A stretch of DNA of 64,000 bases from Photobacterium sp. TLY01 (lineage in GTDB: Bacteria > Pseudomonadota > Gammaproteobacteria > Enterobacterales > Vibrionaceae), in assembly GCF_021432065.1 (NCBI RefSeq), contig NZ_CP090365.1, positions 248,001 through 312,000 of the forward strand. The letters run 5' to 3'. The position numbers were made by a program, and so were the translations under genes. The notes under the pieces were generated by a model that saw only the letters and a program-made list of their open reading frames with translations, searched no databases and was not told where the DNA came from. Positions 55,961 through 63,765 of the stretch are shown piece by piece. Positions within the stretch are counted from its first letter, which is position 1. Every line of letters begins with the position of its first letter.

Positions 55961-56127
55961 CAGGATCAGACTGGCCAAGTGTGGCAGCTCCTGATGAGGA
56001 GGAGTCTATGTCATTCATTAGCACACACAGCCAGTAAGTGATGGTCGCATCCTGTTACGGTATTTTTGTTCATTGCTTCTAAGCCTTCGTTTAGTATCGA
56101 CATCCCTTTTTCACTCAGAGGCTTAAG
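55961..56127. other. Intergenic region before the lipoprotein gene
   Basis: Probably part decayed IS and part promoter. TTGCTT (56073-56078) and TAGTAT about 17 bases later could be a -35/-10 pair for the lipoprotein gene. Confidence 0.35.
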
Positions 56128-56553
56128 ATGAAAAAATCAGTAATCACATTAACTTTAATGCTCGCTCTAGTGGGTTGTGATGATGCGAGTAAAGCGATTG
56201 ATGAGGCTCAAGCAGCAGCGAACAAAGCGGTCGATAGTCTGCAGCAGAAGGCAGATTCGCTCGATTTGAATCATCTCAATCTTGAAGTGTTTGGTGATGC
56301 GAGCCAAAAGGCTCAAGATTTTGCTCAGTCGATAGACACATTGATCAACACAGATTTCACTGACCATCAAGCGGTTGTAGCAGCAACTGATAAAATATCT
56401 CACAGTTACAGTTGCTTGGTTGATGTTTCTTCTGAGGCGACAGCAGAAAATTTACTCGATAAAATCGTATCTTCAGTGAAGAATGATCAAGTATTGGCAA
56501 TCATCGAAAAAGGTGTCGCACAAGCGAAAACTGCGACAGAGTGCATGATGTAG
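56128..56553 (+). CDS. Small lipoprotein, unknown function
   Basis: A 141-residue protein with a lipoprotein signal: MKKSVITLTLMLALVGC, lipobox LVGC with Cys17. Asp at +2 suggests retention in the inner membrane. The mature part is helical and alanine-rich (AIDEAQAAANKAVDSLQQKADSL), with two later cysteines (SCLVDV, TECMM). I do not recognise a family. The low GC matches the cassette region, but no attC follows it. Confidence 0.75.
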   Translation: MKKSVITLTLMLALVGCDDASKAIDEAQAAANKAVDSLQQKADSLDLNHLNLEVFGDASQKAQDFAQSIDTLINTDFTDHQAVVAATDKISHSYSCLVDVSSEATAENLLDKIVSSVKNDQVLAIIEKGVAQAKTATECMM

Positions 56554-56731
56554 CCACGTGTGCTCACAAACATCTCATGAGGGGCTGCCATGTGCACTGG
56601 CTTTGAGGCCAAATCCTGAGAACAGGCGCGATTGCGGTTCCTCATTCGTGATAACGCAGCATCAACTTCTTGCTCATCACCGCTGGCTGAACTATTGTTT
56701 GTACGTTATTTTGTACCAAATAGAGTTCAAC

Positions 56732-57013
56732 ATGAGTCGTATTCATTTCGATCAAGATATTCAACCGTTGTCTGAATTTCGCGCAAGTGTCGCTTCCTAC
56801 ATCAAACAAATCAATGAGACTCGTCGTCCATTAGTAATTACACAACGTGGTAAAGGTGTCGCTGTGGTTCTTGACGTTACAGAGTACGAGGCAATGCAAG
56901 AGAAAATCGAATTACTGGAAGAAATGCGCACAGCAGAAGCTCAGTTAGCTTCCGATCTGGGTGTTTCTCATGAAGATGCACGCGTCCAAGTGCTAGCACG
57001 CATTAAGAAATGA
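56732..57013 (+). CDS. Phd/YefM-family antitoxin
   Basis: A 93-residue antitoxin. The N-terminal DNA-binding part has LSEFRASVASYIKQINETRRPLVITQRGKGVAVVLDVTEYEAMQEKIELLEEM, typical of Phd/YefM antitoxins paired with ParE/RelE toxins. The start is ATG 56732; a longer frame back to 56558 has no similarity. The start region holds TTTGTAC / GTACCAAA (56698-56720), a possible autoregulatory operator. Its stop overlaps the toxin ATG. Confidence 0.9.
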   Translation: MSRIHFDQDIQPLSEFRASVASYIKQINETRRPLVITQRGKGVAVVLDVTEYEAMQEKIELLEEMRTAEAQLASDLGVSHEDARVQVLARIKK

Positions 57014-57153
57014 AAGTAGTTTGGTCTCCTTTAGCGCTTCAGAAGCTTGGTGACGTAGCAGAGTTCATCTCTTTAGATAATCCATCTGCTGCAGAAAAGT
57101 GGGTCAATGATGTTTTCGACAAAACGAAGTTACTCGAAAGCATGCCTGTTTAA
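57010..57153 (+). pseudogene. Truncated ParE/RelE-type toxin
   Basis: It starts ATG at 57010 (ATGA overlap with the antitoxin) and reads MKVVWSPLALQKLGDVAEFI, then SLDNPSAAEKWVNDVFDKTKLLESMPV before a stop at residue 48. Full ParE toxins are about 95-100 residues and continue after ESMP with the core beta-strands, which are missing here. Repeat copy R8 starts 24 bases later, so an insertion or deletion at the repeat probably removed the rest. The toxin is expected to be inactive. Confidence 0.85.
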
Positions 57154-57176
57154 TTACGAGCAACAAACCAACGTAA

Positions 57177-57263
57177 CCCACTCCCCCAGAGGAAAATTCA
57201 GGACGAATTTTCAGGTTGTCTGCGCCAGGAGCGCCTGCAACCGCCCCGGACACAACAACTCGT
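57177..57263 (-). repeat. Three-hairpin repeat, partial copy R8
   Basis: The right half of the repeat in reverse: CCCACTCCCCCAGAGG, hairpin 3 AAAATTC..GAATTTT, and hairpin 2 GTTGTCTGCGCC..GCGCCTGCAAC, which carries different bases from other copies. Hairpin 1 is absent. It lies directly behind the truncated toxin. Confidence 0.8.
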
Positions 57264-57475
57264 CACCACTAATTTAAAGCCCCCTTCAGCAATCAAAATC
57301 TCCAGAAAGAACAAGAGACATTGATAAAGATCCTAAATTCCCGCAAAGAACAAGTTGCTCAGTCAAAACTGTTTTAAACATCCCCACAGAACTGTGTGAT
57401 AACGCAGCCGCAGCACTTGCCCGCAAATTGAAACCAGTATCATATGGTCGATATCCAACAATGAAGGAATCAACA
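57264..57475. other. Promoter region of the chitinase gene
   Basis: About 210 bases with no recognised frame. A TGTGATAACGCAG segment near 57391 resembles half of a CRP site, which would fit a chitinase gene, but it is weak. Confidence 0.35.
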
Positions 57476-59041
57476 ATGAAGATTCAATCTGCTTTCAGAT
57501 GGTGTCATGTCGCGCTTGCGCTGATGGCTGCAAGCACTGCTGCCTATACTCATGCCACTGAGCCCGATCTGTTCACCGGCACCCACGGTGAATTTCAGCA
57601 AAACAGCGGCCATGTGGTGGCCACTTATGTGGCGAACTGGTCGAATCCGACCAGTATCAGCCAGATCAACGGGAATAACCTCACGCATATCCTCTACGCA
57701 TTTCTAGATATCTGCGGTCCGGGCCAACGGGCAGGCCACGAAGCCACCTGCGCCGGCAAACCAGATTTTACGCTGGCGGAAAATAACAGCACGGTTGATA
57801 AAGCCTTCTCGGCCCAATTCAGTGAACTGAAAACCCGCTTCCCGCACCTGAAAATTCTGCCCTCGATCGGCGGCTGGGGTGGCGATGGTCCGTTCGCTCC
57901 AATGTCTATGAACAGCAACAACCGGCAGGTTTTCATTCAAGCCATCGTGGATTACCTGAAATCAAATCCAGCCTTTGATGGTGTCGACATTGACTGGGAG
58001 TGGCCGCAAAACCGTGCAGAAGGTGAAGCCTATGCGGACCTGATGATCGATCTGCGGGCCGCCATGGACAGACTCAGCGCCGAAACCAGTCGTGAGTATC
58101 TGGTGACATCAGCCATTGCGACAGCAGAGTCCTATACCGCTAAAGTCAATTATCAGCGGGCAGAGCCTGCCATGGATCTGATATTCCTGATGACCTATGA
58201 CTTTTTCGGAGCCTGGTCATCTGACAATGTCGGCCATCACACCGCGATCAGTGCCCACAATGGCAACTTAGCCAAAGGGTATGGCTATGGTGCTGAAGAT
58301 GCGGTTCAGAATCTGCTTGGTTTAGGTATGCCCGCCGAGAAACTCGTCCTGGGCGTTGCCAAGTATGCCAAGGGCTGGGACGGCGTCACCCTGAATCCAC
58401 AAGGCTCGCCCTTTGGTGGTGTCGCAATCGCCGGTTTTCCAAAACCAGTGAATCCTTGGGATGTCGAAGGTATCGCGACCTATACCCGTGTCTCAGAAGA
58501 GATCCTCGGGCCGGACGGACAAGGTGTGAACGGCTTCGAGATTCGCTTCGATCAGGACTGCCAGTGTCACTATGCATGGCGCAGCTCGGATGCGGCGTTT
58601 GTCGGCTTTGATCACCCGGCAGATGTCATCGCGAAAGGCCAGCTCGCTACCCGTCAAAAACTCGGCGGCCTGTTCTCATGGGAATACGGTCAGGACAACG
58701 GCGATCTGCTCAATGCCATGAATATCGGTGTCGGTAATCTGGACATGAATACTCTGCCGGATGTGACAGACTGGCAACCAGATGCCGTCTATCTCGCCGG
58801 TGATCGCGTCAAATTCAATCACTTTGTCTATCAGGCCAAATGGTGGTCCAAAAACGACGAACCCGGTCAGCCCTACGGACCATGGGAAAAGATTGACTTC
58901 ACCCATGCGGCCAGTTGGTCTGCAGAAGCCACCTATCAAACCGGTGATCGTGTCACTCACAATGGTGTCATCTACCGAGCCATGTGGTGGACGCTCAATC
59001 ACGAGCCGGGTACACCGGACACCCCGTGGGCGGTGTTGTAA
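57476..59041 (+). CDS. Secreted GH18 chitinase with two chitin-binding domains
   Basis: A 521-residue exochitinase/endochitinase-type enzyme. The signal peptide is residues 1-27 (HVALALMAASTAAYTHA). The GH18 barrel has SIGGWGGDGPF and the catalytic DGVDIDWEWP, with Glu175 as acid. Substrate-binding MTYDFFGAW and the late LGGLFSWEYGQD follow. Two C-terminal CBM5/12 domains (about 430-475 and 480-521) show the AWW-type motif twice (YQAKWWSKNDEPG, YRAMWWTLNHEPG). I chose ATG 57476, which has GAAGGA upstream, over 57461 and 57428. It is flanked by repeats on both sides. Confidence 0.94.
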   Translation: MKIQSAFRWCHVALALMAASTAAYTHATEPDLFTGTHGEFQQNSGHVVATYVANWSNPTSISQINGNNLTHILYAFLDICGPGQRAGHEATCAGKPDFTLAENNSTVDKAFSAQFSELKTRFPHLKILPSIGGWGGDGPFAPMSMNSNNRQVFIQAIVDYLKSNPAFDGVDIDWEWPQNRAEGEAYADLMIDLRAAMDRLSAETSREYLVTSAIATAESYTAKVNYQRAEPAMDLIFLMTYDFFGAWSSDNVGHHTAISAHNGNLAKGYGYGAEDAVQNLLGLGMPAEKLVLGVAKYAKGWDGVTLNPQGSPFGGVAIAGFPKPVNPWDVEGIATYTRVSEEILGPDGQGVNGFEIRFDQDCQCHYAWRSSDAAFVGFDHPADVIAKGQLATRQKLGGLFSWEYGQDNGDLLNAMNIGVGNLDMNTLPDVTDWQPDAVYLAGDRVKFNHFVYQAKWWSKNDEPGQPYGPWEKIDFTHAASWSAEATYQTGDRVTHNGVIYRAMWWTLNHEPGTPDTPWAVL

Positions 59042-59053
59042 TCGTATCTATCC

Positions 59054-59076
59054 AGGCGGGAACACATGTCCCGCCT
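59054..59076 (+). terminator. Possible terminator of the chitinase gene
   Basis: Arms AGGCGGGA and TCCCGCCT 12 bases after the stop codon. Only two Ts follow, so intrinsic termination is uncertain. Confidence 0.5.
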
Positions 59077-59212
59077 TGCACCATGGCTGAATACGTGGGG
59101 TTGTTCAATAAACCATCTGGTGATTTAGCCTGCCGCAAAAATGACGGAGATGAAACCATTGATGTATGCCTGAAAACACTTCTGCTCAACAGCAATCATT
59201 GAATCCAAGCAA

Positions 59213-59392
59213 CCCACTCCCCCAGAGGAAAATTCAGGACGAATTTTCAGGTTGTCGGCGCCGGGAGCGCCTACAACCGCACCGGGCAACACCAACGAAC
59301 AAAAAGGGTTTCTGGGTACTCTTTGACCCACAAAGAGTACCTGGCGCGCATCAAACAAGGTCAAATGAACCACCAGACTTAAGCGCGACATA
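59213..59392 (-). repeat. Three-hairpin repeat, copy R4
   Basis: Full 180-bp copy in reverse: CCCACTCCCCCAG at its left, hairpins 3, 2 and 1 in turn, and AAGCGCGACATA at its right. Hairpin 1 is GGTACTCTTTG..CAAAGAGTACC; the 52-kb copies have C and G where this has T and A, on opposite arms. A 128-base spacer follows (59393-59520), with the hairpin ATTGCCGC..GCGGCAAT at 59432-59451. Confidence 0.9.
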
Positions 59393-59520
59393 CCATCAAT
59401 ACAACAACTGGTCACCGTACTCGCTGTATGGATTGCCGCCTGCGCGGCAATGACAGAAGTAACTGAATGAATGCAGGCCTAATCATGCTCTATTCAACAA
59501 CGATTCAGAGAACATAGTTA

Positions 59521-59630
59521 CCCACTCCCCCAGGGGAAAATTCAGGACGAATTTTCAGGTTGTCGGCGCCGGGAGCGCCTACAACCGCCCCGGACCACAC
59601 CAAAGAACAAAAAGGTTTTCTGGGTACTCT
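59521..59630 (-). repeat. Three-hairpin repeat, copy R5, left part
   Basis: Copy R5 up to GGTACTCT, where the IS element interrupts hairpin 1. The rest of R5 resumes at 60957-61026. Confidence 0.9.
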
Positions 59631-59713
59631 AATGATATGGTCCGCCCCAACCTCACCCCTAGCGACGTCAGTGGCTAAGCTTGAGGAAACCGAAACCACT
59701 GAGGTGTGCCATC

Positions 59714-60727
59714 ATGGACAATTTACATATTCTTGGTATCGATCTAGGCAGACATACTTTTCACTGTATCGGGCATGAGGTGTTTCGTAAGAAATTCAAT
59801 CGGGCTCAACTGCTTTTATGGCTCTCTAATTTACCGCAGACAACTGTGGCATTTGAGTCTTGCGGCGGCGCGCATTGGTTAGCCCGAAAATGTGAAAGTT
59901 ACGGGCACGAAGCAAAGCTCATCCCACCTCAATATGTAAAGCCCTATGTGAAATCGAATAAAAACGATTTCATTGATGCAGCGGAGATTGCTGAAGCTGC
60001 ATCCCGCCCATCAATGCGCTTTGCTGCCGTGAAATCAGAGAGTGCTCAAGTTATCAGTATCATCAACCGGGCAAGAGATGCCTATATCAAAGAACGTACG
60101 GCGACCATGCTCAGAATTGGTGGGATTCTTGTTGAATTCGGACTCAGTCTTCCCAACGGTCATTCAACGATGAAAAAGTTATTCCAATGGATTGCAGAGC
60201 AAAACCAATCACTACCTCAAGCTTTACTCTTGGAATTAAAAGAACTTCACGAGCACTACCTGTACCTCACTGAGCACGTTCAGCTGCAAGAACAGAAATT
60301 AATCAAAATGACATCTGAAAATGAAATCGGTGAATTGCTTATGTCGATCCCTGGTGTTGCTCATATCACAGCGAGTTCATGCTTGGCTGAGATTGCCTCT
60401 CCGGGAAATTTCAAGTGTGGCCGTGATATGGCAGCATGGATAGGATTGGTTCCGAGACAGTACTCTACAGGTGGGAAAACCACATTATTGGGGATAAGCA
60501 AGCGAGGTAATAAAAGGCTCAGAACATTATTTATTCATTGCGCCCGTGCTGTCTTATCAAAGCCAGAAACAACGGGAAAATGCTTCGAACCCTGGCTTAG
60601 TAATCTGAGGGCAAGCAAGCCTTTTAATGTTGTTGTTGTCGCACTGGCTAACAAGCTAGTGCGGATCGCCTGGGCTGTGATGCACTCACATCGAGCGTTC
60701 AACGCCAACAAACTTGCTTGCCAATAA
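59714..60727 (+). CDS. IS1111-group (IS110 family) transposase
   Basis: A 337-residue DEDD transposase/recombinase. The RuvC-like part has Asp10 (GIDLGRHTF), Glu48 (VAFESCGG), Asp85 and Asp88 (NDFIDAAEIAEA). The C-terminal Transposase_20 part has SIPGVAHITASSCLAEIASP and the serine motif QYSTGGK (Ser251). All catalytic residues are present, so it is probably active. The start at 59714 follows GAGGTG by 7 bases; the frame open from 59681 begins too early. IS110-type enzymes act with a bridge RNA encoded in the element. Confidence 0.93.
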   Translation: MDNLHILGIDLGRHTFHCIGHEVFRKKFNRAQLLLWLSNLPQTTVAFESCGGAHWLARKCESYGHEAKLIPPQYVKPYVKSNKNDFIDAAEIAEAASRPSMRFAAVKSESAQVISIINRARDAYIKERTATMLRIGGILVEFGLSLPNGHSTMKKLFQWIAEQNQSLPQALLLELKELHEHYLYLTEHVQLQEQKLIKMTSENEIGELLMSIPGVAHITASSCLAEIASPGNFKCGRDMAAWIGLVPRQYSTGGKTTLLGISKRGNKRLRTLFIHCARAVLSKPETTGKCFEPWLSNLRASKPFNVVVVALANKLVRIAWAVMHSHRAFNANKLACQ

Positions 60728-60956
60728 ACTCATTCACCCATTTTGCAATGACAATGATGACGATAACGGTACATCGGCCAGATAGATAACCTGACGGTCC
60801 AAATAGCACTGAGATGCTTGCACTCTTTTAAGGATTATCTGGCGCAGATATCATCGTGGAGCTGGAATGCGAGAGCTTCCAAGAGAGACTCCGAATACAT
60901 TAGCGTAAACCACTCCCGTTAAAATTGTAGTTGCAAAAACGGGGCGGACCATACAT
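60728..60956 (+). ncRNA. Putative bridge-RNA region of the IS1111 element
   Basis: A 229-base non-coding right end, the place where IS1111-group elements are reported to encode their bridge RNA. It contains ACTCTTT (60823-60829) and CTGGCGC (60840-60846), which occur in the same order in the repeat target (ACTCTTT..CTGGCGC). A stem TGGAA..TTCCA lies at about 60863-60880. The assignment is by position and these short matches only. Confidence 0.4.
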
Positions 60957-61026
60957 TTGACCCACAAAGAGTACCTGGCGCGCATCACACATGGCCAAGC
61001 AAACCACTGAACTCAAGCGCGACATA
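60957..61026 (-). repeat. Three-hairpin repeat, copy R5, right part
   Basis: TTGACCCACAAAGAGTACC onward to GCGCGACATA, completing copy R5 across the IS insertion. It is followed by a second copy of the 128-base spacer (61027-61154), nearly identical to 59393-59520. Confidence 0.9.
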
Positions 61027-61154
61027 CCATCAATACAACAACTGATCACCGTACTCGCTGTATGGATTGCCGCCTGCGCGGCAATGACAGAAGTAACTGA
61101 ATGAATGCAGGCCTAATCATGCTCTATCCAACAACGATTCAGAGAACATAGTTA

Positions 61155-61334
61155 CCCACTCCCCCAGGGGAAAATTCAGGACGAATTTTCAGGTTGTCGG
61201 CGCCTGGAGCGCCTACAACCGCCCCGAACCACACCAACGAACAAAAAGGTTTTCTGGGTACTCTTTGACCCACAAAGAGTACCTGGCGCGCATCACACAA
61301 GGCCAAGTAAGCCAACGAACCCAAGCGCGACATA
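61155..61334 (-). repeat. Three-hairpin repeat, copy R6
   Basis: Full 180-bp copy with all three hairpins, in the same direction as R4 and R5. It shows what the R5 insertion site looked like before the IS arrived. Confidence 0.9.
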
Positions 61335-61387
61335 CCTCAGCCGTACCAAAATCTCCCAGCCACAACATCCCAAAAAACCAAAAGAAA

Positions 61388-61569
61388 CCCACTTCCCTAG
61401 GGGAAAATTCAGGACGAATTTTCAGGTTGTCGGCGCAGGGAGCGCCTACAACCGACCCGGACCACACCGAAGAACAAAAAAGCATTTCTGGGTACTCTTT
61501 GGGCTAACAAAGAGTACCTGGCGCGCATCCCACATGGCCAAGTAAATCACCGAACTCAAGCGCGACATA
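61388..61569 (-). repeat. Three-hairpin repeat, copy R7
   Basis: Full copy, more diverged: the left end is CCCACTTCCCTAG, and the hairpin-1 loop is GGGCTAA between GTACTCTTT and AAAGAGTAC. It closes the repeat cluster 49 bases before the GNAT gene. Confidence 0.88.
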
Positions 61570-61617
61570 CCTTCAGACTCAGACATCACAGCTCGTCACC
61601 ACACTGGAAGTAAGCCG

Positions 61618-62067
61618 TTATAACGCCAACCTCAACCGCAGCATATCCTGATGCTGAATACCCTGCTCAAAAATTGCCTCATCATAATGATCAAGAAAGA
61701 AATCTTTGCCGACACCCTCGACCCGAAACCCCAACCGCTGATAAAACGTCAGCTGATAGCCGAACGTGCCGGTCCCCAGCACCACTGACTGAACGCCCTG
61801 CTCTTTCAGCCGGGGAAATAATGCAGATAACAGTTGCGAACCGATACCCTGCTGCTGAAATGCCGGATAGACCGCCAGATTGAAGATTTCGTATGTGTTT
61901 TCTGCGATGGGTTTAGCAACACAAACCCCGATGATTTCGCCGTCAGCCACAGCGGCCAGGCAATAAGCCCCGTTCAGATAACGCAGGATACAGGCCTCAG
62001 AGGGATCTGCTTCCAGCAGCAGTGACATCGGTATCTGTGTCGCATCCAGATGCTGAATCTCTATCAT
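61618..62067 (-). CDS. GNAT family N-acetyltransferase
   Basis: A 149-residue GNAT. It has FNLAVYPAFQQQGIGSQLLSALFPRLKEQ as motif A (QQQGIG), VVLGTGTFGYQLTFYQRLGFRVEGVGKDFFLDHY as motif B. This pattern resembles YvbK/phosphinothricin-like acetyltransferases with unknown substrates. Its ATG overlaps the stop of the upstream GNAT gene (ATGA), so the two are coupled. Confidence 0.88.
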   Translation of the reverse strand: MIEIQHLDATQIPMSLLLEADPSEACILRYLNGAYCLAAVADGEIIGVCVAKPIAENTYEIFNLAVYPAFQQQGIGSQLLSALFPRLKEQGVQSVVLGTGTFGYQLTFYQRLGFRVEGVGKDFFLDHYDEAIFEQGIQHQDMLRLRLAL

Positions 62068-62534
62068 GGCAACCTCAGTGTCATGATCAGCTCGTCTGCG
62101 GTCTGGTCCGTCACCTGAAAACCGGCTTGCTCATAACGCCGCTTTGCCGCCAGATTATGCGGATAAACATCCAGTTCAATGACGCGCGCATGATGCTTTT
62201 CGGCTGCCGTGTGTTTGGCCACATCGATCAACGCCACACCGGCACCAGTGCCCTGGCACCGTCTTTTCACATACATTTGTGTCAGCTGTGCCACCTGGTT
62301 TTCCAGTGCAGACACACCGCATAAACCAATCAGTTCTTCCCCCTCAAACGCCCCCAGCATCGTGTGGTGCGGGCTTTGGCAGGCAATGTTGCGCTCAAAA
62401 TGCATGGTTGGCTGCTGACGCTGCTCCTCATAGTTGGCACCAAAGCAGTCTGGATGTAACCGCAGGCTTTCCAGGCGAATGTCGCGATATGCGGGGATAT
62501 CAGCAGGGGTTAAAGCACGAATGGTCACTGCCAT
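62064..62534 (-). CDS. GNAT family N-acetyltransferase
   Basis: A 156-residue GNAT. It has IRALTPADIPAYRDIRLESLRLHPDCFGANYEE at the start (common in the YesJ/PhnO-like group), LTQMYVKRRCQGTGAGVALIDVAKHTA as motif A (CQGTGA), and VIELDVYPHNLAAKRRYEQAGF. The start at 62534 is chosen from the homology; the frame continues to 62576. It is followed by a second GNAT gene with a 4-base overlap. Confidence 0.88.
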   Translation of the reverse strand: MAVTIRALTPADIPAYRDIRLESLRLHPDCFGANYEEQRQQPTMHFERNIACQSPHHTMLGAFEGEELIGLCGVSALENQVAQLTQMYVKRRCQGTGAGVALIDVAKHTAAEKHHARVIELDVYPHNLAAKRRYEQAGFQVTDQTADELIMTLRLP

Positions 62535-62767
62535 GTCTTTGTCTCTCCATTTCTTTGTCTCTCCATGTCTGCGCATCTCTGACTCTCATACTTCCTTTCA
62601 CCGCAGATAATCACAATTTCAACCTGTTGTATAGCCTGTTTCCCCGCTTAGCCTCTGACAGGCGAAACCTTCAGTAACTGGGTTATAAATGATGTTTTCA
62701 TTGACCAACTGAAACGATTCAGCAATCATACTTTGCCAAAGAAATGTTTCTGTTTTGGGGAGATAGA

Positions 62768-63688
62768 ATGAGCATAATATGGGTGACCGGCGATGCAGTC
62801 GTCGACTTGATACCAGACAGCGAAAACCGCTATCTGAAATGCCCGGGCGGTGCACCGGCGAATGTTGCCGTGGCAATTGCCCGTCTTGGCGGCAAGGCTG
62901 CATTTTTCGGCCGGGTGGGACACGATCCACTGGGCCGCTTTATGAAGCAGACTCTGGCCAGTGAGCAAGTCAATACCGACTACATGACCCTGGATGAGGC
63001 ACACCGAACCTCAACCGTGATTGTCGATCTGGATGACAGCGGCGAGCGCAGTTTTACCTTTATGGTCCAACCAAGTGCAGATCAGTTTATGCAGATCTCC
63101 GATATTCCTGAATTCTCTGCCGGTGAATGGCTTCATGTCTGTTCTATTGCGCTGGCGAATGAGCCCAGCCGCAGCAGCACACTGGAAGCCATGCGCCGTA
63201 TAAAACGCAGCGGTGGATTTGTCAGTTTTGATCCGAATTTGCGTGCGGAAGTCTGGTCAGATACTGACGCCATCATTCCTGTGGTCCGCCAGGCGATAGA
63301 ATTGGCCGACGTCGTCAAGTTTTCCGATGACGAATTGCTGTTTCTGACACAGACAGGGAACCTTGAGCAAGGTCTGGCCGCCATTCAACCTTACAACCAT
63401 CCCTTAGTGTTGATCACTCAGGGAGCAAAAGGGGCTCTGGTGCTTTTCGACAACACCCGCGAGCTGATCACAGGTCAGGCGGTCAGTCCCGTGGATACGA
63501 CAGGCGCCGGGGATGCTTTTGTCGGTGGGCTACTGGCGAGGCTGGCTCAGTCTCCGGCGTGGACAAACAGCGAAACCATTCGAGACGCAGTCAAGTGGGC
63601 AAACGGCTGTGGCGCACTGGCGACCACGCAAAAAGGCGCCATGACCGCATTACCAACCCGGCAGACGTTACTTGCCTATATTGGATAA
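62768..63688 (+). CDS. scrK: Fructokinase, PfkB family
   Basis: A 306-residue PfkB sugar kinase. The N-terminal signature is CPGGAPANVAVAIARLGGKAAFFGRVGHDPLG, and the C-terminal signature DTTGAGDAFVGGLLARL contains the catalytic Asp. FSDDELLFLT is typical of fructokinases. It phosphorylates fructose released from sucrose 6-phosphate. The start at 62768 follows GGGGAGA. It is convergent with a GH32 gene, so a sucrose utilisation locus starts here. Confidence 0.9.
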   Translation: MSIIWVTGDAVVDLIPDSENRYLKCPGGAPANVAVAIARLGGKAAFFGRVGHDPLGRFMKQTLASEQVNTDYMTLDEAHRTSTVIVDLDDSGERSFTFMVQPSADQFMQISDIPEFSAGEWLHVCSIALANEPSRSSTLEAMRRIKRSGGFVSFDPNLRAEVWSDTDAIIPVVRQAIELADVVKFSDDELLFLTQTGNLEQGLAAIQPYNHPLVLITQGAKGALVLFDNTRELITGQAVSPVDTTGAGDAFVGGLLARLAQSPAWTNSETIRDAVKWANGCGALATTQKGAMTALPTRQTLLAYIG

Positions 63689-63694
63689 ATAGTT

Positions 63695-63729
63695 AAACAG
63701 ACTGCCGGGGTGAACCGGGCAGTCTGTTT
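63695..63729. terminator. Bidirectional terminator between scrK and the GH32 gene
   Basis: Arms AAACAGACTGCC and GGCAGTCTGTTT with an 11-base loop, followed by TCTTGG on the plus strand and flanked by AAAC on the other side. Confidence 0.8.
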
Positions 63730-63765
63730 TCTTGGCTCTCTGTTTTCTTGGCTAATTGCTTTGTG

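Larger units (their letters stand above)
59631..60956 (+). mobile_element. IS110-family element, IS1111 group, inside repeat R5
   Basis: A 1326-bp element. Subterminal inverted repeats ATGGTCCGCCCC (59637-59648) and GGGGCGGACCAT (60941-60952) lie 6 and 4 bases from the ends, the mark of the IS1111 group. It splits GGTACTCT^TTGACCCACAAAGAGTACC, the hairpin-1 sequence of R5, with no target duplication (ends ambiguous by one T). The intact target is seen in R4 and R6. The long non-coding stretch is on the right, as in the IS1111 group. Confidence 0.9.

Noticed and set aside
56558..56731. N-terminal extension of the antitoxin frame
   Set aside because: No similarity, no ribosome site, and it covers the likely promoter and operator of the toxin-antitoxin pair.
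59125..59415. Small frames across the repeat copies (also at 52190, 52452, 59505, 61139, 61213)
   Set aside because: They all translate the structured repeat itself, in different frames and directions, without conserved starts.
59213..61569. Repeat cluster considered as a CRISPR array
   Set aside because: Units are about 180 bp, spacers are identical rather than unique, and no cas gene is near.
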